From positions 10,788,001-10,852,000 of the forward strand of contig NC_135773.1 in the NCBI RefSeq assembly GCF_028453695.1: a DNA stretch of 64,000 nucleotides, in the 5' to 3' direction. Positions 33,362 to 44,479 of the stretch are shown here, piece after piece. The notes below the pieces were generated by a model, which saw only the letters and a list, made by a program, of their open reading frames with translations, did not search any database and had not been told where the DNA came from. The DNA comes from Augochlora pura (Eukaryota; Arthropoda; Insecta; Hymenoptera; Halictidae). Each line of letters begins with the position of its first letter. Position 1 is the stretch's first letter. The position numbers and the translations under genes were made by a program.

Positions 33362-34619
33362 TAGACTTTTCAATCACTGAGTTGCATGCCAAGGAAACTC
33401 GATGACATTCTTTTAGAAATCAGTGTCACAGAAACGTCATTTAAGGAATTATGGATGAAATTTCTGTCGCTTTTAAAGTATTATTTAGAATAACCAATAA
33501 GTTATGATCGTTGATCATTCATCAAATTACTTTTTACTCAATTATTATAATCAGGCATCACACTATAATCATTAATCATTCAATACATCACGTTTTATCC
33601 AATTACTATAAATTAATATCAATAACTGATCGGTTACGATCGTTAATCATATTCATTAGGTTTCTTTTTGCCCAATTCTGATACTTCTTTTTGAAACTAA
33701 ATCTACCCAGCTCTGAATGCATCACTTTATAATAATAAACAGCCATTATTTACTTAAAGCTTTCTCCATTTTTATTACAATGCATGCTAAGATTAAGAAA
33801 ATTGAATCGCTTCCTACGGAAAGTTGTTTATTATTTCAGAAACTTTAAAACCAAGAGCATGATACTGGTTTGTTCGATCCGTTTAACACGTACAGTGGCA
33901 ACGTCTCGAGCCTCGAGTGGGAGAAGCAAAGGACAGGCCCTAAAATGTTTAAAAATCGCTGGTACAAATCAGGCTCGCCGTTCCGGGGAAATGCGACGCA
34001 GTAATTTCGCTCAGGATTCCCCGGCATCGATACTCCGGTTCTCGAGATAGCGTTGTTAGCCTCTTAGAAGAAACGCGCGAGAACGCACCGGTCACGTAAT
34101 TCGCCGTGAGGGTGGCCACCGCCTCCCCCTCCTCCCCCCCCGCCCTTGGAAACGGTGGGGTTTCTAGCCCGTAAATTTAGCCGGCCGACTCTTTTGGCGA
34201 TGGTCCAGCCGATGGTCCTGGAAGACGATTGTGGACCCTGGTCGGGGCTACCTGGTCGTCCACGAAGAAAAGTTGGTTCGGGCTGGCCGACCAGGACCAA
34301 TATTTTTGACGATTAAGGGAAGAGGTGGGGGGGGGGGGCGGCCCGTCCGTTCACGGTGGTAGGGGGAAATTGAATCGTACGGCTTCCCGTGTGTTCCTCC
34401 TCGAAGTCGTTTCCGCAGCCGTTGTCGTTGGCCCCTCTCCAGAAAATATAACCCACTAGCGGTGCACGACCCACCTCTTTTCCCTCGTTCTCAAGCTGGT
34501 CGCCATCTAGAGCCATTCGCGAAACGGCCGGACGAAGTGGCAGCCGATAAATATCGAAACACTTAGCCTCTGTTTTCATAGCGGGTGAATTTGAAGTTCG
34601 AGGCTCCGCTTCCTCCGCG

Positions 34620-34657
<38 letters not shown>

Positions 34658-36638
34658 TCCCTCTCCTCTCTGTCTCTCTTTCGTCCCGCCGTCTCTCTTA
34701 CCTCTTAATCTACCGGGTATTTTTCTTGGCCTCTCCCCGATCGCCTTCGGCCTTTCATCCGGTCGCAATACCCTCGAACTGTTTGCGAGGAGAATGCCGA
34801 GTGCCGGTGGAACGTGAAACGCTCCACGGAATGAACCTTCGCGAGGCTGCTCCGCCAGAATCCCGTTGTGTTGTTTCGGCAGGAATTTTTGTTGATCCTC
34901 TTCGCGAATCACTGATGCCCCCCGCCACCCCTAAATCGCGATCTCCCTGCAATCTTTCCCGAATCTCGAATAGAACGTCGCTTACGCAGGACACTTTTCA
35001 TCGGGTCCTTGCAATGCCTTGTGCAAGCTGTTCAAGGATTCACCCGCGACTTCCCGACGATCGTGAAATTATTTGAGATAGTTTCTCTAAAGAACTAGAT
35101 TAAACAGAACACTAGATCGTGTTACTTTCGTATGTTCTTAACATAGATACATAAACAGCACGCCGTTTTCCTGGAAAATTTCGTGAAAGTATTCATATAT
35201 ATCGGCACAAAAATTTCTGCCAAAAAATGCTTATACATATTAAAAATACGGAAGCTTTTGAAAATATTGTAAATAATAATAAATGCATATTAACTACATT
35301 GCTAAGTGAATCCTCTGTTTCTATAGTAACTTGCAAACCAACGCTTTAAACGCAGTAAACCTTTTTTCATTCATTTAACTTCGATAGTACATGACATAAG
35401 TTTAGTCCCAATATTTAGCAGATGTTCAGAATCTTTATAATTGTCGTTCGATTACAATGGGTTAATAAATAAAACGCAGGCAGCCGAGAAGTCTACCGAA
35501 CAATTCGGTATCCAGCCGGATTCGATCGAAAGTTCCGGCGGCGGGCGTCGAAGCAACACCCTTTCATCTGCCCGTGATTCCACAGCACCGGGGCGGTCGC
35601 AATTAATCGATTCGCCGTAATCGCCGCGGAAAAGATCGGAAATTGTTAACAAACCCCGGCCGCGCCGGTTTTCTATCCGGCGCGAGAATTTCGATACGGG
35701 CCGGCGTAAACGAGGAAAGACACTCGAGAAATGGGGATAATTATGCGAGCGTCGGCTCGAGGGCATCTTTCTTCGCGTCCGCGGTATCGGGTTTATCTTT
35801 GTACGGGCGCTACTGAATAGAGCCGCGCGAGCACACGGCGGATTTCAACCCGGCAGTATAACGGATACCCTATTATCCATTAACATATAAACGGGTCGAC
35901 GACACTGCGGCCGGAGCTTAGTTCTCCGTTCGAGGGCTGATCGATCTCGTCGGGAGCCGTTGCCCGCCTGCCTTCGTTTCAGCTCGCGGGCGCGATATTT
36001 CGAGCTCGCCGGCGACGTAACGTCGTTAAACGACCGGGATAATTGTCTGTCATGCGACGGGGAAAATCACTCGAGTTAGAAACGTCGCGGATTTCGGTGT
36101 GATTGAACGACACGCGACTGCTCGGGCAAGATTCTGAAGCGTCGGGGACGAGGTCGACGACCACCACCGCCTCGCGGATCCCGTCGGATAACCGCGACCT
36201 CTGACGCGATCACCAACGATTCCGAAATAGTCGCGAGCCACAGAATTTTATGGCGGATGTCTCGCGACCCGGACCGCCCCCCGCCGCCAATTTCAGAGAC
36301 AGCCGCTTATCTCGCGGATAATTGCTCGAACGAATTGCTAATGAACGATTTACGGCGTCCCGCTGGGCTATTTCCAGATTTCCCGTTCGTTGCATTTTCG
36401 AAATTAATTATCACCGTCGAAATCGTCGGGCCATCGACCGTCGGGTTTAATGGATGACGTACACGTTAATCGTCATCGATCTCCACGGTCAAACCTTTTA
36501 AATTGGAGTGTTTCGTTGAGTGGTGGTTAGCTCTAATCTCGGTAATGGGTCTGCATGATTCAGAGATTCTCCTATTTGATCGGGAAGTTTCATTTATGCA
36601 TGTTGCTAAAAATCTGTTTTTGGCGTACAATGGTTATT
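33362..36638. other. CpG-rich blocks 33890-35060 and 35500-36470
   Basis: No exon recognised. The 199-codon minus-strand frame at 34313-34912 is driven by the CT tract and the G12 run. TAATTA cores occur at the edges (35602, 36403). An isolated attacaatgggttaa at 35452-35465 may be one end of a lost family-1 copy. Confidence 0.5.
34622..34680 (+). repeat. (CT)n microsatellite
   Basis: CT tract with cact, ccct and gtct interruptions. It underlies spurious open frames on both strands (34313-34912 minus, 34585-35076 plus). Confidence 0.9.
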
Positions 36639-36832
36639 ACTGGGATGCGGAGTTTACGTATTTATAACGAAAATGGATAAACCCGGAACAGCGAACACGA
36701 GAGAAGAATTTGGAGACATTGTTCCATTACTTTCATTGTATTAGCATCGATTAAAGAGAAAATATGTTTTTCCAAACTTCTGTCTCGCATAATCGATGAG
36801 AACAATTTTAATTTCGCATAGAGATTAGCGGT
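36639..36832 (+). repeat. Family-2 repeat, copy B
   Basis: It starts near gatgcggagtttacgtattt and ends near atttcgcatagagattagcg. In between are aaaatggataaacc, gaagaatttggagacattgt and gcatcgattaaagagaaaat, in the same order and spacing as copy A. It is about 194 bp with no open frame. No TTAA element adjoins it. Confidence 0.45.
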
Positions 36833-38569
36833 GTTGTTATTGCGGTTGAATATTGATTATCCGAAGCTTCATTATCTGAATTCTCTATTGTCCAAATAAA
36901 TTTTACGGGTAATTAGCTGAACCTACATGCAAAATAATATACCATACGGATCAATAAGAGTTAAAACCAGCGCTGTAGGTAACCGTTTTATTATCCATAT
37001 AATAATTGTGTTTCATTTACTTAGAATAGTCGAGGTTCCGCAGTGTAAGGAAATCACATTTCGACTTGTACTAACCGCGAAGAAGTAATTCGCTACAGCT
37101 AAAACCTGGCGAATGTATAACCTAGTGGTCTTAACAGTGTTACACAAAAAAGTAACGCGCGTGTAAGCTGACTTTTCGTGTTAAGGATTAACTGAGTTCG
37201 GCGTTGTTTCGCACACGTTCGCCACAACACGGGAAAATCCGAGTTTTCCGTTTCCTACGTGCTCTACGTGATTTCGTTGCCGGAATTTTTCATGAAATCG
37301 CGGAAACGAGAGTTTACATTTTAAACATCGGTATGGAATTATTTAAGAAATTTTTACCGGTTACGACTCGCGAGAGACGCGACCGAAAACCGAATTATTC
37401 GGATGAAAAGAAAAATTCTGAGATAAGGATTCGCGAGCGCGCACGAGGCTGCGAAAATCGGGCGTTTTGTAATTCAATTAGCAGACAGCGAAATGAAGAT
37501 TAAACCATCGCTAATGTCCAGCGTGCTACGTCATATTCGATTTCGTGCCGAATCCCTGACACGAATGTCAAAAAGTGATCGATCCGCCGTAGAATGGGCC
37601 GTCTGTGTTTGATCTTTTATAAATGCGGTTTGCTTGCTTGTGATTGATCGCGCGCTGTGTGTAAGCGATAGTTGATGAATACTGCTTTTGTGTCAGATCG
37701 CGGCCGTTACATACGTTCTTCCACCGCTGGAGCGGGAGATTATTGTTAAAAAACCCTATTGTGTAGCGCCGTATTGCGGATGCTGGAGAACGGTATTGAT
37801 TTATAGACGAAAGTTTGCCCTTTCGATGGGTCTAGGGAATGCGTTGCTCGGATATTCCGGCATCGAAACGAAACCGTTGTAAAACAATTTCATTGGCCGA
37901 GCCGCTCGCACGATTGCGCTTTTTCACCGAACAAAGTGATAACGTATTAGTTCTATGCTCGCAATAACACCGAAAAGACTCCGGCGACGATTGTTGGTGA
38001 TGTTTTTTTTGGAAATCTCGTGTACCTGCAATTGTTGCTAAAGTAGAGGGATGCAAAAGTTAAAATATCAGAGTTACTTGCCTGTGATTCGAAAGTAACA
38101 ATCGCGCACATATTCGTAATTAAATTTTGCTGCGGGCTTAACTTTGTGTACACCGAATTATATGCTGGACACTGTCGGACAATTAATATTTCAATAGTTA
38201 TCGATAATTATCGACTCCTATAGGAGTTGACAATGCATTTAAATTATAATAATTTGCTCTACTCCGATAAATGATAATAATAATCTTGCATAAAAGTCTT
38301 TGAAGTGCGCACTGAAACCGCGCTCAAAGTTGAAACATCTCGATTGGTTATTTGAAGTTTAAAATATTCCTACAAGATTTTACAATGTCGTTACTGGATC
38401 ATCCAAATAATTTCTACGTAAATTAATATCACATATTATATTTTTTTCGATTGCAAAAATCAGGAGACATATAGAATATATTTCTTCTTCTTAGAACTCA
38501 GGAGATTGAAAATGACGTAAAAATATAAAAATATTAATACAAAAATATCTCCACCGTTCTGTATTTCGC

Positions 38570-38608
38570 TTATAAATTTTTACTATAAGTGTATAAAATC
38601 TGCGGTAC
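38570..38608 (-). repeat. Family-2 repeat fragment
   Basis: On the minus strand it reads accgcagattttatacactt, then tagtaaaaatttataagcg, matching the first 30-35 bp of family 2. There is no second end. Confidence 0.2.
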
Positions 38609-38659
38609 AATAATAATAAAATACTTTGATAGAATAATAACGGATTATATATTATATAA

Positions 38660-38676
38660 CAATAATAATAATAATA
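38660..38676 (+). repeat. (AAT)n microsatellite
   Basis: Five to six AAT units in AT-rich DNA. Confidence 0.8.
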
Positions 38677-40597
38677 GATTAACGTTTAAAAGTGTCCAAT
38701 ATCCTAGCAACAAATTTCTGCATTCGTCATCGAGAAAACTCCCCATTTTTCCGCTGTCGAGCCCCGGATCAGAGATCACACGGGGCAGCGGATCGTCAAA
38801 CTGCTCATCATTCGCAGTCACGTGCCGTGATTTGTATCGTAACGTGCGACAGAAAAGGGTTGCGGCGTGGAAAGGGAAGGAAAAGGGCAGAGAGTTCGGC
38901 CGTTTCCTGTGGCGCATAAAGCCGTTCTAACGAGGGCCTCGATTTATCGAACACGCGGCAGCCAGTTACCTCTTTCCGGCCGCTGTCATTACGCGGCATT
39001 ATGCGGTTTGCCCGTTTGAAGTGTTAATCAACCGGCCGCCGCATTCCTAACCGCGTAAACGAACTCTAAATAGCCCGAAACGTAAACAGCGCGTCACAGC
39101 GAAAAAGGGCTGCTTTTCTGCACCCCAGGTCCCCCGTTTCGCCGCTTGTTTTTCTTTTTCATCTCTTCTCCGCCCGTCCCCTCTCGCTCGCTACCATCGT
39201 GTCCCTCCTCCTCCGTCCTCCTTTCTCTATTCGCCGGCGTCCGCGTTCCCTTCGTATATATCCAGCGGGGCCGCTTTGTATTCGATATCGCGACAACCCT
39301 TTGCCGAGCAAGTAAAGCGCGACGAAACGAACTTAGACATCGTGAAAGGAATCAAAGTCCGCGCTTTGTGCGCGTACTCCTCTGAAAATTCACGGCCCCA
39401 CCAGCAGCGACGTCTAACATTGTTGTCGGACAAAAGAAAAGCGCGGCGGCGGCCGGTCGGCCGGCCGGCCGGGGTCTCGCGCGGTCCCGCCACCATTTTT
39501 CCACGCTTTCCCGTTGTCCCGTTAATTAAATCGACTCGAAGGACGAGTGCGTTAACAGCCGCCCGGAGAGATCAAAGCTCGGCCCATACATATATCTTTC
39601 CGTGGACAAGCGGGGGGACGAGGGAGAACGGCGCCGGGTCGGCTGATACAGCGACGCCGAGAGAGGGCTGATGGGAAAAAAAGGAGTTACATCGAGGCGT
39701 GAACGAGGCGAGCCGCAAGCCGACCGACCTGGTGCACCCGCGGCACCGTAATGCAACCCGGTAATTACGTTATTCGCAGCTGATTGGCTCGCAGCCGCCG
39801 CCACCGCCGCCGACGCGCCGCGATCGCGTTAACGCGATTATCAAGGAATCGATCATGTATTCCGTCCGGTTCGATTCGATCCGGCCGGCCCGTCCCGGCC
39901 CGGCCCGTCCGCGTTCACAACTTTCCCCTTCTCGGGCCAGGCTCTGCGCTTCTCTCACTCTCCCTCTCTCCTCTGTCTTTACCTTCCGGCTCCGAGCCGC
40001 CGAAAAGTTTTCTTTGATTGGACGACGGACGCAATTAAAGCGGCACGAGGAACACGCGAGCAAAGTTCCGAGACTAGCCCGGGACGAGGATAACCGGTGT
40101 CCCTTGCTAATGAGCCAGCGAGACAGCCGGTTACTTCCTGTCCGGTGAAAAGAACGATACAGGCTTCTTTTTTGGCCGCGCGGGGGTGGGCCCGGTCTCC
40201 GATGTTTACGCGACGTGATACGCCGGAATTATGAGGGAAAGTTTCCGCGTTGGAGGATACTTGAATGGAGGCAGGGCAGGCCTGCTGGACTGGGATTAGG
40301 ATTTCGGTTCCCGGTTCGTTTCGGCTAATTGGACCGTGGGCTGGGTGGGCTTTGAGCATTGATCCGGCTTTCGCTGTTTTCGTGATCGAATGGAATTTTT
40401 TTTGGAACTGATCGTATTTTCGGGAAATGTATTGTAGGATATGGCTACCCTCGAATAATATGGGTATTTGACTATTTGTAGCAGTCTTTGCTTGATACAA
40501 TCGAATCGTTACGTGATCATTTTCGTATATTTTTTTATCACTCTTTGTTGCAATTAAATCAATGCTCTTATCGGATTTTATACGAGCAATTGATTAC

Positions 40598-40869
40598 ACC
40601 CTTGCTCTACTGCTCCTTTCATGCTGTGACGATTAGCACTTATTCATGATTTTGAGTGAATAATTATAATATAATCATTTTAGAAATATTTTTCTAATAG
40701 GACCAGACAAGTTTTGTTTCCTGTGTTGTCTTTATTTACCTTCGTTTCCATACTTTGATAACAGAAGAATTTATTTTTACTTCGATGTAGAAGAAATTAA
40801 GAATATTCATATTTAGTAGAGCTTGCATAAAATCTTCGCGAGTCTGACTCGTTATCGTAGGGCAAAGGG
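40598..40869 (-). mobile_element. TTAA-flanked MITE, family 1, copy 7
   Basis: About 272 bp. The right flank is TTAA (40870-40873); the left flank has decayed to TTAC (40594-40597). The ends are acccttgctctactgctc (left) and, on the minus strand, ccctttgccctacgataa. The palindrome cgagtc-t-gactcg is at 40839-40851, 18 nt from the right TTAA. On the minus strand the interior follows copy 6 almost end to end (aatttcttctacatcgaagt, gaataagtgctaatcgtc). A family-2 repeat begins at the base after its right TTAA. Confidence 0.7.
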
Positions 40870-40873
40870 TTAA

Positions 40874-41015
40874 ACTGCGGATGTTATGCGTTCATAATAG
40901 AAGCGAGTAAGTTAAATATGAAATAGTAACAGCATTTAAAAAGTTTACAGATACATCAATTTTTACTTACTGAAGCTATTTAGAAACGAAACAAACGTTT
41001 ATTTAATTCTGCAAC
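40874..41015 (+). repeat. Family-2 repeat, copy C, directly abutting family-1 copy 7
   Basis: Starts actgcggatgttatgcgttc at the base after the TTAA of family-1 copy 7. It contains tttaaaaagtttacagatac and agaaacgaaacaaacgttta, which correspond to the copy-A interior, then fades near ttctgcaactaaccc. The right end is uncertain and probably shortened. Confidence 0.4.
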
Positions 41016-41412
41016 TAACCCTTTCAATTTCTTCACACCTTTTTACAAGCATCGGTTGTCCTAAACGGTGGTATTCATGAAAAATTTGAATTACCATGGT
41101 TGTTTATATGCAACGTATTTCAGGCGTTTATGGCACCGAACTCGGGTCCTGAACCACCCCATAGAGACTAGGCCGGCTCATAAATTCGTTGAAGGGTGGG
41201 TCGCGTTGTAACAGTGTGTCAAGTGACCTTCGTCTACGTTAAGCGGAGCAGTCCTTTTCTCACACATCCTTGCATGTCTAGACATTTTGTAACAGTTCTT
41301 GCGTTTTCGTTTCTTCACTATTTTTTGTAGAGATCCAAATATAACCAGCACCAACCCTTATTTTCTTCTTCTATTTTCTTTTCTACATCTCCACCATCGA
41401 ACTGACCCTTAA

Positions 41413-41655
41413 CCCCTTGCACTATTATGTCTTTCAGAGCTACGTTGATTACGACTGTTTCGTCCTTAATTATTTCCTTGATGTCATGAGGTGATTCTAG
41501 TGTCCTGATTGTCCTCGTTTACTTTCATTCCCAAATTTCGATGACAGGGGATTCAAATTTTGTTTCGATTTAATAGAAATGATTGTCAGACATATTTATC
41601 GAATCGTGCACGAAACGTTCGTCACGAGTCTGACTCGTTATTATAGTGCAAAAGG
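41413..41655 (-). mobile_element. TTAA-flanked MITE, family 1, copy 8 (intact ends)
   Basis: A 243-bp element with TTAA on both sides (41409-41412 and 41656-41659). Inverted termini: left ccccttgcactattat; right on the minus strand ccttttgcactataat (14 of 16 identical). The palindrome cgagtc-t-gactcg lies at 41625-41637, 18 nt from the right TTAA. The minus-strand interior aligns with copies 6 and 7. It lies 540 bp from copy 7 in the same orientation. It has no open frame. Confidence 0.8.
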
Positions 41656-41814
41656 TTAATTTTAAGCGAGACTATGAGACAGTCAAACAGCAAGCGAATT
41701 CATTCTTCTTTTAACCATCTTATAATCGTCACACCGATGCATTACATAGATGTCCAATTTCAAATATATTTTGTTATTGTTAATATTAGGAATTTATTTT
41801 TATCAATAAATTTT

Positions 41815-42017
41815 CCCCCGGGGCTTTCGTAGAACACCCGGGGGTAATTACAAATCCTCCGCTATTTTGCGGACGCTAAAAGAAATAATATAATAAATGG
41901 AGTAGTTTGTTAAGGTTATGTCAATTTTATATCAGATACTCGTGATTTATTTCATCAAGGGCTTCCAAAGAATGCCCGGGGGTATTACAAATTTACCGCT
42001 ATTTGCGGGCGCTAAAA
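41815..42017 (+). repeat. Tandem dimer of a hairpin-rich unit (Helitron-like?)
   Basis: Two copies of a unit of about 60-66 bp, with a period of 136 bp (41815-41881 and about 41957-42017). Shared blocks are cccggggg, ttacaaat, ccgctattt, gcgg and cgctaaaa. In the first copy cccccggg (41815-41822) pairs with cccggggg (41837-41844) across a 14-nt loop. Both copies keep a second hairpin, ccgc-tattt(t)-gcgg, two to three bases before gctaaaa. A hairpin just before a CTAA end resembles a Helitron 3' terminus, but the usual spacing is longer, so this is only a suggestion. Non-coding. The cluster of family-1 copies 7 and 8 lies just upstream. Confidence 0.55.
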
Positions 42018-44086
42018 CCAATACGAACGGAAAATATATAACAATTCAATAGTTCTTCAAGAACATATATAAAAAATTATAAATTTGACAAATAGTATAA
42101 ATAGATAATAAATATATAAAACATCCAGTGTGGAGTCATTCACAAAATGATCAATATTCGACCATCGGGTAACATTTCAGATATTCGCGAAGTAACGGAT
42201 TAGAGAAAGGTCTAAATTTAACGATCTTATGATATAAATATAATGTAAGCACTAATATTATAATTGTAATGGCATCCGTACAATACTAATGCAATATGAC
42301 GTAATCAGAAGAATTTTCGAACTAGACATTTCTTTTATTATGCTTTTTAGTCATTACTGAAAAAATTAATGCCTAATAATTTATATATAAATCCACAAAC
42401 TAGGTATGGTAATCTGACAAGAAACGTTCTTTCAAAGTAAAATTACAAAAATTACAAAAATGTAAATCCAAAGTACTACCAAGCTTGGTTTGATCCTGAG
42501 AGACCAACGAAGAAGGAAGAAACAATAACAGTGCTAACTTTTGTTTAATATTATATATTTATTATTGTTGACCTCTCCTAATTATAATTTATTATCATTT
42601 ATTAAGCTATTATGACTTACGGCCTCTCTTCCTTTTCCTTCTTTGTCGACCTGTTGTACATTCTCGTAATCTTGCCAGCATATTTTTTCAATTTCTTCAT
42701 TCTATACATTGTTGTCATCAGTTAAATATGGTTCCTTGTCAGACTGGACTACGACAACTATTTTCATTAGCCGTCGAATCTCGCTCGCAACTTCATGCGC
42801 CCGATGGAAAATAAAATGAAATGCTTCCCATGGTCTAATTGCAAACAAGCTACCATCGACAGCTACAAACTGCAAACAAACTTCTGAACCGGGGACCGGT
42901 AGAGCGCGGTCATAGTGAAGTTTCCTGAAAAGGGGGACCGGTTTTCGATAACCGGATGGATAGTCCCTCGACCGGGCTCACATGCCGCGCGGCCTTGTTG
43001 ACCGTTAAAGTAAATGAGCGAGTCCCCATCCTAAGAACGTCCCCGAGGCCCGCCTCGAAAGCACTCACATTGATTTGTTCGCAACTCCTGGTTTATAGCC
43101 TCGCCGTTCCCTAGGACATCGACCACTCCCGTATCAGTCCCGATAAAAAGCCTAGCCACCCTCTCGAGCCTGTCCCTGCTGCTCCCGGCCGTTAATTCAA
43201 ATCGTTCAATCGTTCTGAAAAGGATCGTTCGCATCCAGTCGCGTCAATCTTCGGGTAACGAGGTTACACGGGAAACGAAGAGTCGGGATTACTGCGACGT
43301 TTGAAACAGTCGCGGGAGAAAAGAGAGGAGAGAAGGAGAATTTAGTAGGGCGGCGAAGGGCGAGCCGACGATTTTTGCAGGGTTTTCTGTTCGACGTCGT
43401 CGTCGCAGCCGGCCGAAATTGATTCCGTCGGGGCGGCGCGTCTGAATCGAGCACGATCGTTTTCTTTTAAAGATATCCGCGCGCGAGAGAGTCTCACGGT
43501 TTTATTTCGAGTGCGGATTTTACAGGAACTATTTCGGACGTTCTGGGCTGGCCGGGGGGAGTAATGGGATTGGGATCGTCTGCTTTCCAAGTGGCTACGG
43601 ACGGGATGCGCCATCAGCCGGTCGGTTACAAGCAGGAATTACATTGATTAGATAACCAGAAACGTCTCGACAAAGCAATCTGTACCGGCGTTAATTAGTC
43701 ATCCGAGACGGTCCAAGGCAATGAATGATTTAGTAGACCGGTCGCGCCTCACAAAGAGGTTTCCCGTGTTCCCGGCCCTGGTTATGCATATTGCAGGGAC
43801 GTGTCCGTCATTCAAAATCCCCCCACCGCGCTCGTTGGCCCGTTTCCCTTTTTAGCATGACATCAACGGGACGATAAAGGACTTTCCTCGACGCGATGAC
43901 TTCTGACGCCCGTAGACATATCGAAACTCGCCTTTTTTACATTCTGGAAATCGTAGATCGTGTTTCCATTATTTCAATCAACGTTGAGCAAAATTATGTT
44001 GGAACGGCTGATAAAAGATGAAAACCAACGAATAAAATTTTACTCGAATATGAATCCATTTCAATAAGAATTTATTCGTACAGGAA
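42018..44086. other. AT-rich spacer then CpG block 42880-43920
   Basis: 42020-42880 is AT-rich and featureless. The CpG block has no open frame above 100 codons. Nothing recognised. Confidence 0.5.
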
Positions 44087-44090
44087 TTAA

Positions 44091-44324
44091 CCCTTAGCAC
44101 TCGAATGCCGCCTCTGAGGCGCTAATGAAATCGTTACATTTCCAAAATAATTTTCACTTTATTAAAGACCTTGCTATTTAAAAGTCTGTTAAAGCGTAAC
44201 AGTTTTATGATTCGCTAGATCCAATTTCATATTCATAAATTGTACTGGTTATATAAAATGGAAATGCAGCTGGTTAAAATAGCTAACTTAGATCTAGGCT
44301 TAAAATAGCCTGGATTGCAAAGAG
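44091..44324 (+). mobile_element. TTAA-flanked MITE, family 1, copy 9 (subfamily B)
   Basis: A 234-bp element between TTAA at 44087-44090 and TTAA at 44325-44328. Left end cccttagcactcgaatgcc; right end on the minus strand ctctttgcaatccaggc. The palindrome cgcctc-t-gaggcg is at 44109-44121, again 18 nt in. It has two base pairs different from the 32-41 kb copies, and pairing is maintained. The interior matches copy 1 on the opposite strand. It is the best preserved member of subfamily B here. Confidence 0.75.
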
Positions 44325-44463
44325 TTAATATGAAAAATTCCACTAAAAGGAATTCGTTATGGAATAAATTAGGACTACTATAATAATTTATTTATAAATT
44401 GGAGGACGCTTTTGGTATATTTTACTATTCGCATGTTCTCAGTCTAAAGTAAAATTTTTGCGA

Positions 44464-44479
44464 ATATATATATATATAT
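44464..44479 (+). repeat. (AT)8 microsatellite
   Basis: Eight AT units between gcga and gtattttt. Confidence 0.8.

Larger units (their letters stand above)
36833..40593. other. Non-coding; CpG blocks 37200-37880 and 38740-40330
   Basis: 39440-39480 is a run of ggcc/ccgg repeats (gtcggccggccggccgg). 39130-39270 and 39900-39980 are pyrimidine-rich. Frames of 131-173 codons lie here on both strands with no domain. AT-rich 38160-38640 holds a family-2 fragment and an AAT repeat. Confidence 0.5.

Noticed and set aside
34313..34912. 199-codon minus-strand open frame
   Set aside because: Driven by the CT tract (Arg-Glu repeats) and a G12 run; low complexity.
35230..35465. Possible tenth family-1 copy ending attacaatgggttaa
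   Set aside because: Only the terminal 15 bp and scattered interior words match; no palindrome at the 18-nt offset and no second end.
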